Positions 8,947 through 18,910 are shown, counted from the first letter of the stretch. The stretch: DNA of 64,000 nt from Pseudomonas sp. G2-4 (GCF_030064125.1 NZ_CP125957.1:4340001-4404000); one strand, 5' to 3'. The notes: generated by a model from the letters alone, not told the origin. Numbers and translations: made by a program.

Positions 8947-9696
8947 TCATTGAACCGGCAGGAAGTTAAGGAATAACAGACTCTGGGCATAGTTCAGGCC
9001 GATCCGCCGATAGCGCTCATCCAACATCTGGGTCAAAAGGTCCAGTCGCGCGACGATCTTCCCGAACTCCACGGCGAAACTCAGGTTGCTGCCCTCCTCC
9101 GAGATCTCGTTGGAAAACAGCAGCAGCTTGCCGTCCTTGTTCTGTCGCTGGCTCAGCAACCAGGTGGCTTTTTCAATATTGCGTGCCGCGTTGCTGACAA
9201 AGCGTGGGTCGATGGCGTCGGTCATGTAGAACTCAAGACGATTGCCGTGGGCCGTGACCAGCATGCTGCCGATCGCATAGATGAACGCACCGACCCGATC
9301 ACCGAGGAACTCCGGACTCATGGCATAGCTCAGGGCGGCCAGGTCCTTCTTGCCACCCAGGGTCGGCAGCGGTTGTTGCTGCTCAATGGCCATGCGCACC
9401 TGCTTCTCGGCGGCACGGGCATCAAGAAAGCCTGACTTGCGCAGTTCCTCAGGGTTGCGCAGGTAAAGCTTGCTCATCAGCAAGTAAAGGCTTTGCAGGT
9501 TGTCGCGCATCGACAGCGTGGCCATGCGGTCGACGCTGGTCTGCAGGAACTCCTGAGGCCTGGCATTACTGAACTGAGTGACCATGTCCTGCCCCTGCTG
9601 ATGGCTGCAGCCACCGCTGAGCAGCATCAACGCGCCGAGCCACAACGTGGAACAACGACGTCGCAACCTCATCACAGAATAAAAAGCACCGGCCAT
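8947..9696 (-). CDS. Putative lipoprotein of unknown function
   Basis: About 249 residues from the ATG at 9696; a later ATG at 9672 is also possible. The N-terminus has basic residues, a hydrophobic core (LWLGALMLLSGGC), and a Cys fitting a lipobox of the LLSGGC type. The mature part is helical (many Leu/Gln/Arg, YLLMSKLYLRNPEELRKSG). I do not recognise the family with certainty. A similar layout is known for conserved Pseudomonas lipoproteins of unknown role. It stands alone. Confidence 0.6.
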   Translation of the reverse strand: MAGAFYSVMRLRRRCSTLWLGALMLLSGGCSHQQGQDMVTQFSNARPQEFLQTSVDRMATLSMRDNLQSLYLLMSKLYLRNPEELRKSGFLDARAAEKQVRMAIEQQQPLPTLGGKKDLAALSYAMSPEFLGDRVGAFIYAIGSMLVTAHGNRLEFYMTDAIDPRFVSNAARNIEKATWLLSQRQNKDGKLLLFSNEISEEGSNLSFAVEFGKIVARLDLLTQMLDERYRRIGLNYAQSLLFLNFLPVQ

Positions 9697-9954
9697 CGAG
9701 TCTCGGTCTGGATAGGGGAAGCGATGGGGGTCGCCGCTTCCAGGCCATGGATAGAGCGGCAAAAACCGCAAAAGTGCAGTGCCTGGCAAAAATCCTCACC
9801 CTCGGGCTACGCTTGCCACACTCAATTAGTCTTACTTTTTAATTGATTAATCTCTATTTATGGCTATAAATCCCTTCTTACCACTCAAATAGAAAGACTA
9901 CTAAACAGAAAAACCTTCAAAGCTGTCCGACCAGTAACGACTCGACCCGCGTTC

Positions 9955-9972
9955 AAAACAACAACAAAACAA
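9955..9972 (+). promoter_or_regulatory. Probable Hfq/Crc catabolite-repression target in the epimerase leader
   Basis: An A-rich run in which AACAACAA occurs twice (9957-9964 and 9960-9967) lies just before the GAAGGAAGG ribosome site of the gene at 9991. AANAANAA next to a start codon is the known recognition element for Hfq with Crc in Pseudomonas. The CrcY-like RNA at 53383 is the matching antagonist. The function here is inference. Confidence 0.6.
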
Positions 9973-9990
9973 TAGAAGGAAGGTCATACC

Positions 9991-11142
9991 ATGCTTGAAT
10001 CCAGACATCTGCTCACGGCCCTCGGAGTGTCTCTGATGATCGCCACCTCGGCTTCCCAGGCTGCCGGCCTGACCAATGAACACGGTGCGTTCGGCAAGAC
10101 CGATGACGGTACCCCGGTGGAAAAATTCGTGCTGCGCAACAGCCACGGCATGGAGGCCACTGTCATCACTTACGGTGGCATCCTCCAGTCGTTGAGCGTG
10201 CCGGACAAAAACGGCAAGGCCGCCGATATCGTGCTCGGATTTGACGACGTACAGGGTTACCAGAAGAACGGCAGCGTGTATTTCGGTGCAACCATCGGCC
10301 GCTTTGGCAATCGCCTGGCCGACGGGGCATTCGAGCTGGATGGCAAGCGTTACCAGGTACCGCAGAACGACCATGGCAACTCCCTGCATGGCGGGCCACA
10401 AGGGTTCGACAAGCGTGTGTGGAAAGCCCAACCCCATGATGGCAAGGATTCAGTGGGCGTCACCCTGACCTACCTGTCGGCGGATGGAGAAATGGGCTTT
10501 CCCGGAGCGCTGAAGACCGACGTTACCTACAGCCTCAACGAACAGAACGAATTGCGCATCGAGTACAAGGCCACCACCGACAAACCCACGGTGCTGAACC
10601 TGACCAACCACAGCTATTTCAACCTGGCTGGGGCGGGTAACGGCGACATACTCGAGCAGGTCGCGACCCTGCATGCAGCCCACTACACGCCGGTCACTGG
10701 CAAACTCATTCCCACCGGCGAACTGGCCCCCGTGGCCGGCACACCGATGGATTTCACCCAACCCACCGCCATCGGCACCCATATCAAGGCTGATCACCCA
10801 CAACTCAAATTCGCCGAACCAAAACAGGGCGGCTTCGATTTCAACTGGGCGCTGGACGCCAAGGGCGACGTGAACAAACTGGCCGCCGAGGTGTATGACA
10901 CAGAGTCCGGACGACGCCTGCAGCTCTACACCACCGAGCCTGGCGTGCAGTTCTACACCAGCAACTTCCTCGACGGCACCGTCAAAGGCAAGCAAGGCAA
11001 GGTCTACCCGCATTGGGGCGCATTCACCCTGGAAACCCAGCACTTCCCCGACTCGCCCAACCAGCCGAACTTCCCCTCGACGCGGCTTGATCCAGGCCAG
11101 ACCTACACCCAGACCATGGTGTTGAGGTTCTCGGCAAAATAA
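9991..11142 (+). CDS. Exported aldose 1-epimerase (galactose mutarotase family)
   Basis: 383 residues. A signal peptide lies at 1-24 (cut after SASQA), so this is a periplasmic form. The GalM fold is evident: ATVITYGGILQSL near 55, GATIGRFGNRLADG near 100 with the substrate-binding Arg, HGGPQGFDKRVW near 130, LTNHSYFNLAG with the catalytic His near 210, and late GVQFYTSNFLDG and FTLETQHFPDSPN with the catalytic Glu. It interconverts alpha and beta sugar anomers. An A-rich Hfq/Crc-type motif precedes the ribosome site, which suggests carbon catabolite control. Confidence 0.92.
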   Translation: MLESRHLLTALGVSLMIATSASQAAGLTNEHGAFGKTDDGTPVEKFVLRNSHGMEATVITYGGILQSLSVPDKNGKAADIVLGFDDVQGYQKNGSVYFGATIGRFGNRLADGAFELDGKRYQVPQNDHGNSLHGGPQGFDKRVWKAQPHDGKDSVGVTLTYLSADGEMGFPGALKTDVTYSLNEQNELRIEYKATTDKPTVLNLTNHSYFNLAGAGNGDILEQVATLHAAHYTPVTGKLIPTGELAPVAGTPMDFTQPTAIGTHIKADHPQLKFAEPKQGGFDFNWALDAKGDVNKLAAEVYDTESGRRLQLYTTEPGVQFYTSNFLDGTVKGKQGKVYPHWGAFTLETQHFPDSPNQPNFPSTRLDPGQTYTQTMVLRFSAK

Positions 11143-11155
11143 CGTTCCCGCCGAC

Positions 11156-11188
11156 TGATCATCCCCACACTCCACGTGGGGACGATCA
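11156..11188 (+). terminator. Strong hairpin after the epimerase gene
   Basis: A 13-base stem with one mismatch (TGATCATCCCCAC and its partner) and a 7-base loop starts 13 bases after the stop. Only a short T run follows on either strand, so it is an imperfect rho-independent terminator. Confidence 0.65.
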
Positions 11189-11252
11189 TTTGTGAACACC
11201 TGGTCTATCCTGCTGCCACAGCACTATCTGGTCTGAAAAACAGGAGGTTGGC

Positions 11253-12074
11253 ATGAAGACTCTGGAATTGGCCGGCGTACCCGTGCCCGTGATCGGCCAA
11301 GGCACTTGGCGCATGGGGGAGGAGCCGTCCCATCACAAGAAAGAAGTCGCGGCCCTGCGGTTGGGCATCGAGTTGGGCATGACCCTGATCGACACGGCGG
11401 AGATGTATGCCGAAGGCGGTGCCGAGGCCGTCGTGGGCGAAGCGATCACCGGTCTGCGGGACCAGGTTTTCCTGGTGAGCAAGGTCTATCCCCACAACGC
11501 CAGCCGCAAAGGCATTCCCCAGGCTTGCGAACGCAGTTTGCGCCGGCTCGACACCGATTACATTGATCTTTATCTGCTGCATTGGCGCGGACAGTACCCG
11601 CTGGAGGAAACTGTCGAAGCCTTCGAACGGTTGCGCGAAGAAGGCAAGATCGGTCGTTGGGGCGTGTCGAACTTTGATGTCGCCGACCTTGAAGAACTGG
11701 CCTCGCCGACCTGCGCGACCAACCAGGTGCTGTACAACTTGCAGGAGCGCGGTATCGAATTCGACCTGCTGCCCTGGTGCCAGGAACAGCGCATGCCGGT
11801 CATGGCTTACTGCCCGGTCGGCCAGGGCGGGCATCTGCTCAAGGACCATACCCTGGGACAGATCGCCGAACGCCATGGCGCGACACCGGCGCAGATCGCA
11901 CTGGCCTGGCTGTTGCGCCAGGACAATGTCATTGCCATTCCCAAGGCCGTACAGCCTGAGCACGTGCGTCTGAATGCCGAGGCGGCGAACCTGAAGCTTG
12001 AACCGCAGGACCTGGCGGCCCTTGACCTGATGTTTCCCCAGCCTCAGGGCAAGCAGCGGTTGGCAATGGTCTAA
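11253..12074 (+). CDS. Aldo/keto reductase
   Basis: 273 residues with the complete AKR pattern: GQGTWRMGE, then MTLIDTAEMYAEGGAE (catalytic Asp and Tyr), VFLVSKVYP (Lys), YIDLYLLHWRG (His), and the late NADPH-binding segment VIAIPKAVQPEHVRLNAEA. It resembles the YeaE/2,5-diketo-gluconate reductase side of the family. An ACAGGAGG ribosome site lies 6 bases before the ATG. It is a soluble cytoplasmic enzyme; the natural carbonyl substrate is not predictable. Confidence 0.9.
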   Translation: MKTLELAGVPVPVIGQGTWRMGEEPSHHKKEVAALRLGIELGMTLIDTAEMYAEGGAEAVVGEAITGLRDQVFLVSKVYPHNASRKGIPQACERSLRRLDTDYIDLYLLHWRGQYPLEETVEAFERLREEGKIGRWGVSNFDVADLEELASPTCATNQVLYNLQERGIEFDLLPWCQEQRMPVMAYCPVGQGGHLLKDHTLGQIAERHGATPAQIALAWLLRQDNVIAIPKAVQPEHVRLNAEAANLKLEPQDLAALDLMFPQPQGKQRLAMV

Positions 12075-12089
12075 AGCAAATGAGTTTTA

Positions 12090-12222
12090 TGTGGCGAGGG
12101 AGCTTGCTCCCGCTGGGTCGCGCAGCGGCCCCATTTTTCCTGCGATCGCTGCGCGATCGAGCGGGAGCAAGCTCCCTCGCCACAACAGCAAAAAAACAAG
12201 AGCAACAGCAACAGCAACAAGC
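12090..12222. repeat. REP doublet followed by a CAACAG microsatellite
   Basis: Inverted REP copies run from 12090 to 12184. They are followed at about 12186-12220 by A-rich sequence with AACAGC/CAACAG repeated three to four times. The stretch lies between two convergent genes (aldo/keto reductase and polB). Confidence 0.75.
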
Positions 12223-12230
12223 CGCAGTCT

Positions 12231-14594
12231 TTAGAACAACCCCATCTGCCCCCCCACCAACGTCGAGAAATCGTCATCCACAAACGGCAGGATCGCATCC
12301 GCTACCGGTTGCAGCTGTTTGCTCACGTAGTGGTCGTAATCAATCGGCGCGCTACGAATTTCCAGGGGTTCGGGGCCAGCGACGGTGATGACGTAGCTGA
12401 TCCAGCCGCCATTCTGATATTGCCGTGGCCGGCCCTGGCGCTGGTTGAACTCGTCGGCCAGCCGCGCGGCCCGGACATGGGGCGGCACGTTGCGTTCGTA
12501 GTCCTCCAGGGGCCGGCGCAGGCGCTTGCGATAGACCAGCCGATCATCGAACGCGCCGGACAGGGTCTGTTGCACATAATCGCGCACATAATCCTGATAA
12601 GGCTGGCGGTGGAAGATTCGCCCGTACAGCTCTTGCTGGAACTGTCGGGCCAGCGGCGACCAGTCGGTGCGCACGGTTTCCAGGCCCTTGTAGACGATTT
12701 CATCGCGGCCATCGGCGCGGGTCACCAGCCCGGCGTAACGTTTCTTGCTGCCCTCCTCGGCGCCACGAATGGTCGGCATCAGGAAGCGTTTGAAATGGGT
12801 TTCGAACTGCAACTCCAGCGCACTCTCCAAACCGAACTCCTCTCGCACCTGCTCGCGCCACCATTGGTTGACGTGCGTCACCAGCTCATGGCCGATTTTC
12901 GCCGCCTCTTCCTGACCGTGGGCACGGCGCAGCCAGACGAACGTGGAGTCGGTATCACCGTAGATCACCACATGCCCCTGGGCTTCGATCAACTGCCGGG
13001 TGCGCTGCATGATCTGGTGGCCGCGCAAGGTGATGGACGACGCCAGCCGTGGATCGAAGAAGCGACAGCCACTGGAGCCGAGCACACCATAAAAAGCGTT
13101 CATGATGATTTTCAACGCTTGGGACAGCGGTGCGTTGTGTTCGCGCTTGGCAGTTTCCCGGCCTTCGGCGACCCTCGCGACGATGGCCGGCAGGCAATGC
13201 CGGGTACGTGAGAAGCGTGCGCCGCGAAAGCCGGGGATCGACTCGCGGTCATCCGGATGCCGTAGCCCCTCGATCAGGCCCACCGGGTCGATGAGGAAGG
13301 TGCGGATGATCGACGGATACAGGCTCTTGTAATCCAGTACCAGCACCGACTCGTAGAGCCCTGGCTGGGAATCCATGACAAACCCACCCGGGCTCGCTTC
13401 GGGCGGGCGCTGGCCGAGATTCGGCGCCACGAAACCCTGGCGATGCATCAGCGGCATGTACAGGTGGGTGAAAGCCGCCACGGAACCACCGCTGCGGTCC
13501 GCCGGCAAGCCGGTGACGCTGGCCCGTTCCAAGAGGAACTTGAGCAGCTCGGTCTTGGCGAAGATTCGCGTCACCAGCTCACAGTCCTTGAGGTTGTAGC
13601 GGGCCAGGGCCGGTTTGTCCTCGGCGAACATGCGGTTGATCTCGTCCATGCGCTGGTAGGGATTGTCGATGGACTTGCCCTCCCCGAGCAGCGTCTGGGC
13701 GACGTTTTCCAGGCTGAACGAGGGGAAACTCCAGGTCGCCGAACGCAGGGATTCAATGCCGTCGATGATCAGCCGACCGGCTGCCGAGGCGAAGAAGTGG
13801 TTGTTGCGCGCGCCGTGCTCGCGCCATTGCATTTCTTCCCCGCCACGGCCCAGGCGCAACGGCACGGCCAGGCGCCGGGCGTGTTCATGCAGCACTCGCA
13901 GATCGAACTGCACCAGGTTCCAGCCGATGATCGCGTCAGGGTCAAAGCGGGCGAACCAGTCATTGAGCTTTTTCAACAGCGCGGTGCGCGATTCGCAGTA
14001 TTCAAGCTGGAAATCCACGCCGGTGTCGTCGCCATTGGGCGGCCCGAGCATGTAGACCTGGCGCTCGCCGCAACCTTCCAGGGCAATGGAATACAAATCG
14101 CCCTGGGCGGTGGTTTCGATGTCCAGGGACACCAGGCGCAACGGTGGACGGTACTCGGGCGCCGGTTTCATCTGGGCGTCACGCAGCAGGCCGTCAGCAG
14201 TAACTGTGCCGCCAAACCAGACGGGGGCAGTGATGAAGCGCTCCATCAGGTAGCGTTCCGGCGGTCGGATGTCAGCCTCGAACACCTCCACACCGGCACG
14301 GCGCAAGGTGGTGTCCAGGCGCATCAGTTGGCCGTGCTGCTGGCAATACAGCCCCAGCACCGGGCGATGCTCGAAATCCAGCAGGTCAAGGGGACGCAAC
14401 TCGACGTCCTTCTCCCCTTGCAACAACGCTTCGACCTGACCGCGCTGAACCTGGGGCACGAACGCCACCGACGGCTGCACCGGCAGGCGCACGCGCCGGG
14501 GGCCGGCGTCGGTCGCCAGCCAGAACTCGACTTCGGTGCCGGCCGGGGTATCGCGCCAATGCCGGGTCAGGACGAAGCCCTGCTGTAAATCCAC
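12231..14594 (-). CDS. polB: DNA polymerase II (family B)
   Basis: 787 residues, the size of E. coli Pol II. The start is a GTG with GAGG 8 bases upstream. Proofreading exonuclease: [11 protein letters not shown] (Exo I) near 155 and [14 protein letters not shown] (Exo II) near 225. Polymerase: [13 protein letters not shown] (region II), [15 protein letters not shown] (region III), [10 protein letters not shown] (region I). Pol II restarts replication past damage and is SOS-induced in E. coli. No LexA box was clearly visible near the start. It is monocistronic. Confidence 0.96.
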   Translation of the reverse strand: MDLQQGFVLTRHWRDTPAGTEVEFWLATDAGPRRVRLPVQPSVAFVPQVQRGQVEALLQGEKDVELRPLDLLDFEHRPVLGLYCQQHGQLMRLDTTLRRAGVEVFEADIRPPERYLMERFITAPVWFGGTVTADGLLRDAQMKPAPEYRPPLRLVSLDIETTAQGDLYSIALEGCGERQVYMLGPPNGDDTGVDFQLEYCESRTALLKKLNDWFARFDPDAIIGWNLVQFDLRVLHEHARRLAVPLRLGRGGEEMQWREHGARNNHFFASAAGRLIIDGIESLRSATWSFPSFSLENVAQTLLGEGKSIDNPYQRMDEINRMFAEDKPALARYNLKDCELVTRIFAKTELLKFLLERASVTGLPADRSGGSVAAFTHLYMPLMHRQGFVAPNLGQRPPEASPGGFVMDSQPGLYESVLVLDYKSLYPSIIRTFLIDPVGLIEGLRHPDDRESIPGFRGARFSRTRHCLPAIVARVAEGRETAKREHNAPLSQALKIIMNAFYGVLGSSGCRFFDPRLASSITLRGHQIMQRTRQLIEAQGHVVIYGDTDSTFVWLRRAHGQEEAAKIGHELVTHVNQWWREQVREEFGLESALELQFETHFKRFLMPTIRGAEEGSKKRYAGLVTRADGRDEIVYKGLETVRTDWSPLARQFQQELYGRIFHRQPYQDYVRDYVQQTLSGAFDDRLVYRKRLRRPLEDYERNVPPHVRAARLADEFNQRQGRPRQYQNGGWISYVITVAGPEPLEIRSAPIDYDHYVSKQLQPVADAILPFVDDDFSTLVGGQMGLF

Positions 14595-14953
14595 CGCTGC
14601 AACCTCGAATTTTGCGTGAGCCCGGATTCTACCTGTGGAGAGGAGACTTCACCTGCTCAACTGACAGGCTCTTGCTGACAGGCTCTTGTGGCGAGGGAGC
14701 TTGCTCCCGCTGGGCTGCGAAGCAGACCCGGTGGTTGGCTTTCGCCTCCAGAGACCGAGATGGCTGGTTTTGGGGCTGCTGCGCAGCCCAGCGGGAGCAA
14801 GCTCCCTCGCCACAGACAGTGCATGGCTGCATATCGAGGTGAATTCAGCTGTAATGACGTTTTTGGATGACTGGCCGCCGCTTTCCCGCTTGCTCTGCGC
14901 CGTTGGGTCTACGATTCTTAAACCACCCGCAAAAACAACACCTGAGGCTTCCC
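14595..14953. repeat. Intergenic region with a REP doublet
   Basis: The divergent polB and CBS-protein genes are separated by 359 bases. REP copies at 14687-14725 and 14780-14814 face each other. A short direct repeat (CTGACAGGCTCTTG, 14661-14686) lies just before. No further gene or clear operator was seen. Confidence 0.75.
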
Positions 14954-15394
14954 ATGAAAACCGTCGCGCAGTTGCTCCGGCTAAAAGATGAGAAAAACCA
15001 GCAAGTGCACACCATCTCACCGGACGACATGGTATTGCAGGCCCTGATGCGCATGGCCGAGAAAAACGTCGGCGCCTTGCTGGTGGTGAAAAACGATGAA
15101 GTGCTGGGGATCATCAGTGAGCGCGACTATGCGCGCAAAATGGTCTTGCACGGCCGCTCGTCGGTGGGCACGAAGGTGAGTGACATCATGGTATCCCCGG
15201 TGATCACCATAGACCCGCAGCAGAATGTCGAAACCTGCCTGAGCATCATGACCGAAAAGCACCTGCGGCATTTACCGGTGGTCGAGAACGGCAAACTCGT
15301 CGGCCTGTTGTCCATCGGCGACCTGGTCAAGGAGGCCATTGCCGAACAGGCGGACCTGATCCGACAACTGGAGCAATACATTCGCGGCGAATGA
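14954..15394 (+). CDS. CBS domain-containing protein
   Basis: 146 residues consisting of two CBS motifs (a Bateman module) and nothing else. The first covers about residues 15-70 (VLQALMRMAEKNVGALLVV to GIISERDYARKM). The second covers about 80-135 (VSPVITIDPQQNVETCLSIM to KLVGLLSIGDLVKEAI). Stand-alone CBS pairs bind adenine nucleotides and sense energy state. The ATG at 14954 follows a GAGG site; upstream in-frame codons lie in non-coding sequence. Confidence 0.9.
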   Translation: MKTVAQLLRLKDEKNQQVHTISPDDMVLQALMRMAEKNVGALLVVKNDEVLGIISERDYARKMVLHGRSSVGTKVSDIMVSPVITIDPQQNVETCLSIMTEKHLRHLPVVENGKLVGLLSIGDLVKEAIAEQADLIRQLEQYIRGE

Positions 15395-15464
15395 TCCGTC
15401 CGGGCGGGTTGCTCATTCTCAACGCACTTCTATATTGAAGGATGGTTCCTGCCCGAGCGCCCCG

Positions 15465-16061
15465 ATGGCCGATACCGAGCGACTGATCATCTGTGAACAT
15501 TGCGATGCGGTGTACGAGCCGGTGGTGCTCGTCCCGCATCAGAAAGCCTCGTGCGTGCGATGCCACGCGGTCATCCAGCGCTACGACGGCCTGAGCATCG
15601 AACAGCGCCTGGCCTTGAGCGTGACGGCCGCGGTGCTGTGGGCTTTTGCCAACGTCTATCCGGTGATGAGCATCCGGCTCCAGGGCCTGAGCAACAGCGC
15701 CACGCTGTGGGATTCCATCGTGGCCCTGAGCCAGGGGCCTATCACCTTTATCGCCCTGGTGGCCGCGGTGGCGATCATCGTTGCGCCGGCCTTGCAACTG
15801 GCACTGCTGATCTGGGTACTGGCCTATGCCTATGCCAACCAGCGGGCGCCAGGGTTCAACCTGTGCATGCGCAGCCTGGAAACCTTGCGGCCGTGGAGCA
15901 TGCTGGAGGTGTGCCTGCTGGGCGCGCTGGTGGCCGTGATCAAGCTCGCCGGGCTGCTGGACGTGCTGCCGGGCATCGGCCTGTTCGCCCTGGCAGCCTT
16001 GAGCCTGCTGATGATCCGCATTGCCGGGCGTGATGTCCGCGACCTGTGGGAGCGCCTGTGA
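15465..16061 (+). CDS. pqiA: PqiA-type membrane protein (first of two)
   Basis: 198 residues. The N-terminus has a zinc-ribbon-like CXXC pair (ICEHCDAVYE and SCVRCHAVIQRY), followed by four membrane helices. This is one half of the classical E. coli PqiA, which contains two such modules in a single chain. PqiA anchors the PqiB tunnel in the inner membrane for lipid movement across the periplasm. The stop overlaps the next start by four bases (GTGA), so the two halves are translationally coupled. Confidence 0.88.
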   Translation: MADTERLIICEHCDAVYEPVVLVPHQKASCVRCHAVIQRYDGLSIEQRLALSVTAAVLWAFANVYPVMSIRLQGLSNSATLWDSIVALSQGPITFIALVAAVAIIVAPALQLALLIWVLAYAYANQRAPGFNLCMRSLETLRPWSMLEVCLLGALVAVIKLAGLLDVLPGIGLFALAALSLLMIRIAGRDVRDLWERL

Positions 16062-16717
16062 ACGGCACACCGCTGGACACCCCGCCCCAGGCCAGTGACC
16101 TGAACCTGTGCCTTTGCCACAGCTGCGGCCTGGCCTGCGACATGACCGACGAGCCCGAGACTTGCCCGCGCTGCGATGCCGCCCTGCATCGACGCAAATC
16201 CGACTCCATTACCCGCACCTGGGCCTACATGCTGGCGGCGCTAGTGTTCTATATTCCGGCCAACCTGCTGCCGGTCATGAACACCGAGATGCTCGGAGAA
16301 GGTGCCGACAGCACCATCATCAGTGGCGTCATCGAGTTCTGGCAAGGCGGTGCCTGGGACATCGCCCTGATCATCTTCATCGCCAGTATCGCGGTGCCGG
16401 GCATCAAGTTCGTGGTGTTGACCCTGCTGCTGGTCACCGTGCAACGACGCAGTACCTGGGCCCAGGTCCAGCGGGCGAAGCTGTACCGGCTGGTGGAAGT
16501 CATCGGCTACTGGTCGATGCTCGACGTGCTGGTGGTGGCCCTGGTGGCGGCGCTGGTGAAGTTCCAGGCTTTGAGCGATATCGAACCGCGACCAGGCATC
16601 CTGTTTTTCGGCCTCGTAGTGCTGTTCACCATGCTCTCGGCCATGAGTTTCGACCCCCGGTTGATCTGGGACACCCAGCCCTGCGAGGAGATCCTGGATG
16701 AAGTCGCAAGCCACTGA
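16058..16717 (+). CDS. pqiA: PqiA-type membrane protein (second of two)
   Basis: 219 residues from a GTG overlapping the upstream stop. It has the same architecture as the preceding gene: LCHSCGLACDMTDEPETCPRCDAAL (two CXXC pairs), then four helices with the conserved YIPANLLPVMNTEMLGE motif. With the previous gene it forms a split PqiA. Its last 20 bases overlap the start of pqiB, so expression of the operon is tightly coupled. Confidence 0.9.
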   Translation: MNGTPLDTPPQASDLNLCLCHSCGLACDMTDEPETCPRCDAALHRRKSDSITRTWAYMLAALVFYIPANLLPVMNTEMLGEGADSTIISGVIEFWQGGAWDIALIIFIASIAVPGIKFVVLTLLLVTVQRRSTWAQVQRAKLYRLVEVIGYWSMLDVLVVALVAALVKFQALSDIEPRPGILFFGLVVLFTMLSAMSFDPRLIWDTQPCEEILDEVASH

Positions 16718-18356
16718 CGGGCAACGACCCGCACCGGGTCGCGCCCATGTCACCTCTCGCCGCTGGACGGTGTCACTGGTGTGGATCGTGCCGATCATCG
16801 CGGTTCTGGTGGGGCTGTCCCTGGTGGTCCACAACTGGCTGCAGGAAGGCCCGACCATCACCATCACCTTCAAGACCGGCCAGGGCCTGACTGCCAACAA
16901 GACCCAGGTGAAGTATCGCAACGTGGTCATCGGCCAGGTCACCGACGTGCAACTGAGCGACGACCAGAAGAACGTCACCGCCACGGTCAAGCTCGCCAAG
17001 ACGGCCGACACCTTCACTCACGAGGACTCGGTGTTCTGGGTGGTACGGCCGCGCATCGGAGCCGGCGGTATCTCGGGGATCGACACCTTGCTGTCCGGCG
17101 ATTTCATCGGGGCCGACGCCGGCCAGTCGAAAGTGCGTGCCAAGTCCTTCACTGGCTTGGAGAACCCGCCACCCATCACCTACGGCGAACCGGGCAAGCG
17201 CTTCACGCTGCATTCCCAGGATCTCGGTTCCCTGGACATTGGCTCGCCGGTGTACCTGCGCAAGATCCCGGTGGGCCAAGTGGTGTCCTACGCGTTGGAC
17301 GCCGACGGCAAGGGCGTCAATATCGACGTGTTCGTCAATGCCCCCAATGATGTGTACGTCACCGAAAACACCCGGTTCTGGAATGTCAGCGGCGTGGACG
17401 TAAACGTCGGTGCCAACGGTTTCGCAGTCAAGACCGAATCACTCTCGGCGCTGCTGCTGGGGGGCATCGCGTTCCGCGCGCCGGAGTACAGTCCCAACGA
17501 CAGCCCCGCCACCGAGGACAAGACGTTCGAGCTGTTTGCCGACCAGCAAAGCGCCCTCGCCCCGCCCAATGGCAAGGCACAGTACCTGGCCTTGCGTTTC
17601 GATCAGGCGCTGCGCGGGTTGCGGGTTGACGCACCCGTCGAGTTCCTGGGGGTAGAAGTGGGCAAGGTTGTCGCCATCAACCTGGACTTCGACGAGAAGC
17701 AGCGCAGCTTTCCGGTCAACGTCGGCGTCGTGATCTACCCTCAGCGCCTGGGCAGGGCCCATGAAAAACTGCTCAAGGCACTCAATCACAATCCAGACGA
17801 CGAAGCCGCCGGTGCCCGCCTGATTGGCAGTTTCGTCGAGCGCGGCCTGCGTGCCCAGGCGCGCAGCGGCAACCTGCTGACCGGACAGTTGTACATTTCG
17901 CTGGATTTCTACCCCAAGGCGGAAAAAGTCGTCTTCGACCCTGCCGCCCGACCTGTCCGTATACCGACCATTCCAGGCAGCCTCCAGCAATTGCAGGAAC
18001 AACTGCAGGCGATGGTCGAGCGGATCAATAAACTGCCGCTGGAAAGCGTCGCCAGCAATCTGAACGGCAACTTGGTGGAGCTGCGCAAAGGCCTGGCCCA
18101 ATTCAACAGCAAAACCCTGCCAAGCGTACAAAACACCCTGCAAGATGTGAGCAAGACCCTGCAATCGGCCAACTCCACCCTGGCCGAAGACTCACCACAA
18201 CGCGAACAACTGACCCAGACCCTGGACGACCTGGGCCGAATGTCGCGCTCGCTGCGCGAACTGTCCGACTACCTGAGCCGCCACCCTGAATCGCTGCTTC
18301 GCGGCCGTCCCAAGGACGCACCAGCGCAGAACCTCACATTCCCGGTGAAAGAATGA
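16698..18356 (+). CDS. pqiB: Intermembrane lipid transport protein PqiB (MCE family)
   Basis: 552 residues. One N-terminal membrane anchor spans about 25-47 (VSLVWIVPIIAVLVGLSLVV). It is followed by three MCE domains starting near ITITFKTGQGLTANKTQVKYRNVVIGQV, RFTLHSQDLGSLDIGSPVYLRKIPVGQV and YLALRFDQALRGLRVDAPVEFLGVEVGKV. A C-terminal helical needle region is rich in Leu/Gln (460-540). PqiB hexamers form a syringe-like periplasmic tunnel. It lies directly behind the two pqiA genes and overlaps pqiC by four bases. Confidence 0.95.
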   Translation: MKSQATDGQRPAPGRAHVTSRRWTVSLVWIVPIIAVLVGLSLVVHNWLQEGPTITITFKTGQGLTANKTQVKYRNVVIGQVTDVQLSDDQKNVTATVKLAKTADTFTHEDSVFWVVRPRIGAGGISGIDTLLSGDFIGADAGQSKVRAKSFTGLENPPPITYGEPGKRFTLHSQDLGSLDIGSPVYLRKIPVGQVVSYALDADGKGVNIDVFVNAPNDVYVTENTRFWNVSGVDVNVGANGFAVKTESLSALLLGGIAFRAPEYSPNDSPATEDKTFELFADQQSALAPPNGKAQYLALRFDQALRGLRVDAPVEFLGVEVGKVVAINLDFDEKQRSFPVNVGVVIYPQRLGRAHEKLLKALNHNPDDEAAGARLIGSFVERGLRAQARSGNLLTGQLYISLDFYPKAEKVVFDPAARPVRIPTIPGSLQQLQEQLQAMVERINKLPLESVASNLNGNLVELRKGLAQFNSKTLPSVQNTLQDVSKTLQSANSTLAEDSPQREQLTQTLDDLGRMSRSLRELSDYLSRHPESLLRGRPKDAPAQNLTFPVKE

Positions 18357-18373
18357 TCACAGGAGCACGCCTT

Positions 18374-18910
18374 ATGCCGCGGATGCTGAAATGCTCACTG
18401 ATTGCCCTGGCACTGCTGCTCGGCGCCTGTCGCAGCGATCCCATCCACTATCACACCCTGAGCCCGGTCCAACCGGCCGACCGGACGCGCTCCAGCGTGG
18501 ACATCCAGGTCGAGCAAGTCAGTGTCCCGCCTCAAGTGGATCGCACCCAGATGGTCATTCGCCAAGGCGACAGCGGGCTGGCGCTCCTGGAAACCGAATG
18601 GTGGGGGGCCAGCCTGGCGGATGAGCTGCACAGCAGCCTGGACGAACAACTGAACAACCCCGGCGCACCGAAGCTGTTGCTGCGGGTGGATGTGCAGCGT
18701 TTCGACTCGGTCCCTGGCCGTTATGCCCGCATGGACGTGCAATGGCGCCTGCGTAACCAGGGCAACGAAGCCCGCCCCCTCACCTGTCGCAGCAGCCTGC
18801 AAACGCCAGCAGGGGGCAGCATCGACGAACTGGTGACGGCGCATCAAAACAATGTCCGGCAATTTGTCGGCTTGGTACAGCAAGCCGCTTCACGCATGGC
18901 GTGTCCCTGA
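18374..18910 (+). CDS. pqiC: PqiC-type outer-membrane lipoprotein (ABC-type transport auxiliary)
   Basis: 178 residues from the ATG at 18374, which has AGGAG nine bases upstream. An ATG at 18353 overlaps the pqiB stop (ATGA) but lacks a good ribosome site. Lipoprotein signal: SLIALALLLGAC, with Cys near residue 20. The mature part (VDIQVEQVSVPPQVDRTQMVIR to WWGASLADELHSSL) is the PqiC/YmbA domain that docks the PqiB tunnel to the outer membrane. It is the last gene of the operon and ends one base before a convergent GST gene. Confidence 0.9.
   Translation: MPRMLKCSLIALALLLGACRSDPIHYHTLSPVQPADRTRSSVDIQVEQVSVPPQVDRTQMVIRQGDSGLALLETEWWGASLADELHSSLDEQLNNPGAPKLLLRVDVQRFDSVPGRYARMDVQWRLRNQGNEARPLTCRSSLQTPAGGSIDELVTAHQNNVRQFVGLVQQAASRMACP

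Noticed and set aside
13443..14588. 381-codon open frame on the + strand
   Set aside because: Antisense to polB, with a His/Gln/Val-rich translation typical of GC shadows.
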